A stretch of 64,000 nt of DNA from Blastococcus mobilis (lineage in GTDB: Bacteria; Actinomycetota; Actinomycetes; Mycobacteriales; Geodermatophilaceae). Every line of letters starts with the position of its first letter. Positions within the stretch are counted from its first letter, which is position 1. The position numbers and the translations under genes are program-made. Shown one piece after another: positions 63,744 to 64,000 of the stretch. The DNA lies in NCBI RefSeq assembly GCF_900188025.1, contig NZ_FZNO01000013.1, positions 1-64,000 of the forward strand. Direction: 5' to 3'. Under the pieces are notes generated by a model, which ran no database searches, was not told the origin of the DNA, and saw nothing but the letters and a program-made list of their open reading frames with translations.

Positions 63744-64000
63744 ATGACCAGCCTGTTCGAGTACGCCCCGGCACCCGAGTCGCGGTCGATCGTCGACATC
63801 GCGCCGTCCTACGGCCTGTTCATCGACGGTGAGTTCGTCGACGGCACCGGGGAGTCCTTCAAGAGCGTCAACCCGGCAACCGAGGAGGTCCTCACCGAGG
63901 TCTCCGCAGGCAGCGGGGCCGACGTCGACCGCGCCGTGGCCGCCGCTCGTCGGGCGTTCACCCGCGTCTGGGGCCCGATGCGCCCGGCCGACCGCGGCAA
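63744..64000 (+). CDS. Aldehyde dehydrogenase, N-terminal part (runs off the window)
   Basis: The ATG at 63744 begins 7 bp after deoC and reads [20 protein letters not shown], then [16 protein letters not shown] and [17 protein letters not shown], followed by [14 protein letters not shown]. This is the normal N-terminus of an NAD(P)-dependent aldehyde dehydrogenase; the catalytic Cys lies outside the window. Being co-directional with deoC, it may oxidise the acetaldehyde made by the aldolase (inference). Confidence 0.88.
   Translation, partial: MTSLFEYAPAPESRSIVDIAPSYGLFIDGEFVDGTGESFKSVNPATEEVLTEVSAGSGADVDRAVAAARRAFTRVWGPMRPADRG

Overview
This is a 64 kb stretch of a very GC-rich actinobacterial chromosome. 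GTG starts, 4-bp stop/start overlaps (GTGA/ATGA), a biotin-dependent acyl-CoA carboxylase with an epsilon subunit, decaprenylphosphoryl-arabinose (DPA) genes and LGFP-repeat surface proteins together suggest a non-mycobacterial actinomycete, most likely of the Geodermatophilaceae type (inference from content only). No rRNA, tRNA, CRISPR array, IS element or phage gene was seen.

The backbone follows the gene order I recall from Mycobacterium tuberculosis Rv3274c-Rv3309c: acyl-CoA dehydrogenase, purE, purK, GtrA protein, PH-domain protein, birA, accD, accE, maf, accA, lpdA, amidohydrolase, purine nucleoside phosphorylase, phosphohexomutase, upp. Blocks of other genes are set into it. They are sbcDC (2.5-6.6 kb); a cell-surface and glycan block (7.6-18.4 kb: LGFP-repeat protein, acyltransferase, two large membrane proteins, and a chimeric sbcC/PH-gene remnant); the DPA pathway (18.4-22.1 kb: PAP2 phosphatase, UbiA-type phosphoribosyltransferase, DprE1, DprE2); two tandem metzincin proteases, one ending in about 16 LGFP repeats (26.7-32.5 kb); the methylmalonyl-CoA mutase genes mutA, mutB and meaB (34.6-39.8 kb); and a uronate catabolic island (46.3-58.7 kb) between the phosphohexomutase and upp.

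The uronate island is the most interesting part. It encodes a DctPQM TRAP transporter, a LacI-type regulator, a LarA-family nickel-pincer racemase/epimerase, a secreted GH3 glycosidase, glucuronate isomerase (UxaC), a fructuronate-reductase-type dehydrogenase (UxuB) and an FGGY gluconokinase. Mannonate dehydratase (UxuA), KDG kinase and KDPG aldolase are absent from the window. I infer a bypass: glucuronate to fructuronate to mannonate, then C2 epimerisation by the LarA homologue to gluconate, then 6-phosphogluconate. The promoter regions of the transporter/regulator, larA and uxaC share the same GGCAAC-N3-TGGCAA element, which ties larA to the pathway. A uronate dehydrogenase homologue lies just outside, between the nucleoside phosphorylase and the phosphohexomutase.

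The right end (58.8-64 kb) holds a stress-protein/MarR divergent pair, a decayed dihydrofolate-reductase-like gene, a second GtrA protein, a Gfo/Idh/MocA oxidoreductase, upp, deoC and the start of an aldehyde dehydrogenase. Many genes have a TANNNT box ending 6-7 nt before the start codon, which suggests widespread leaderless transcription.
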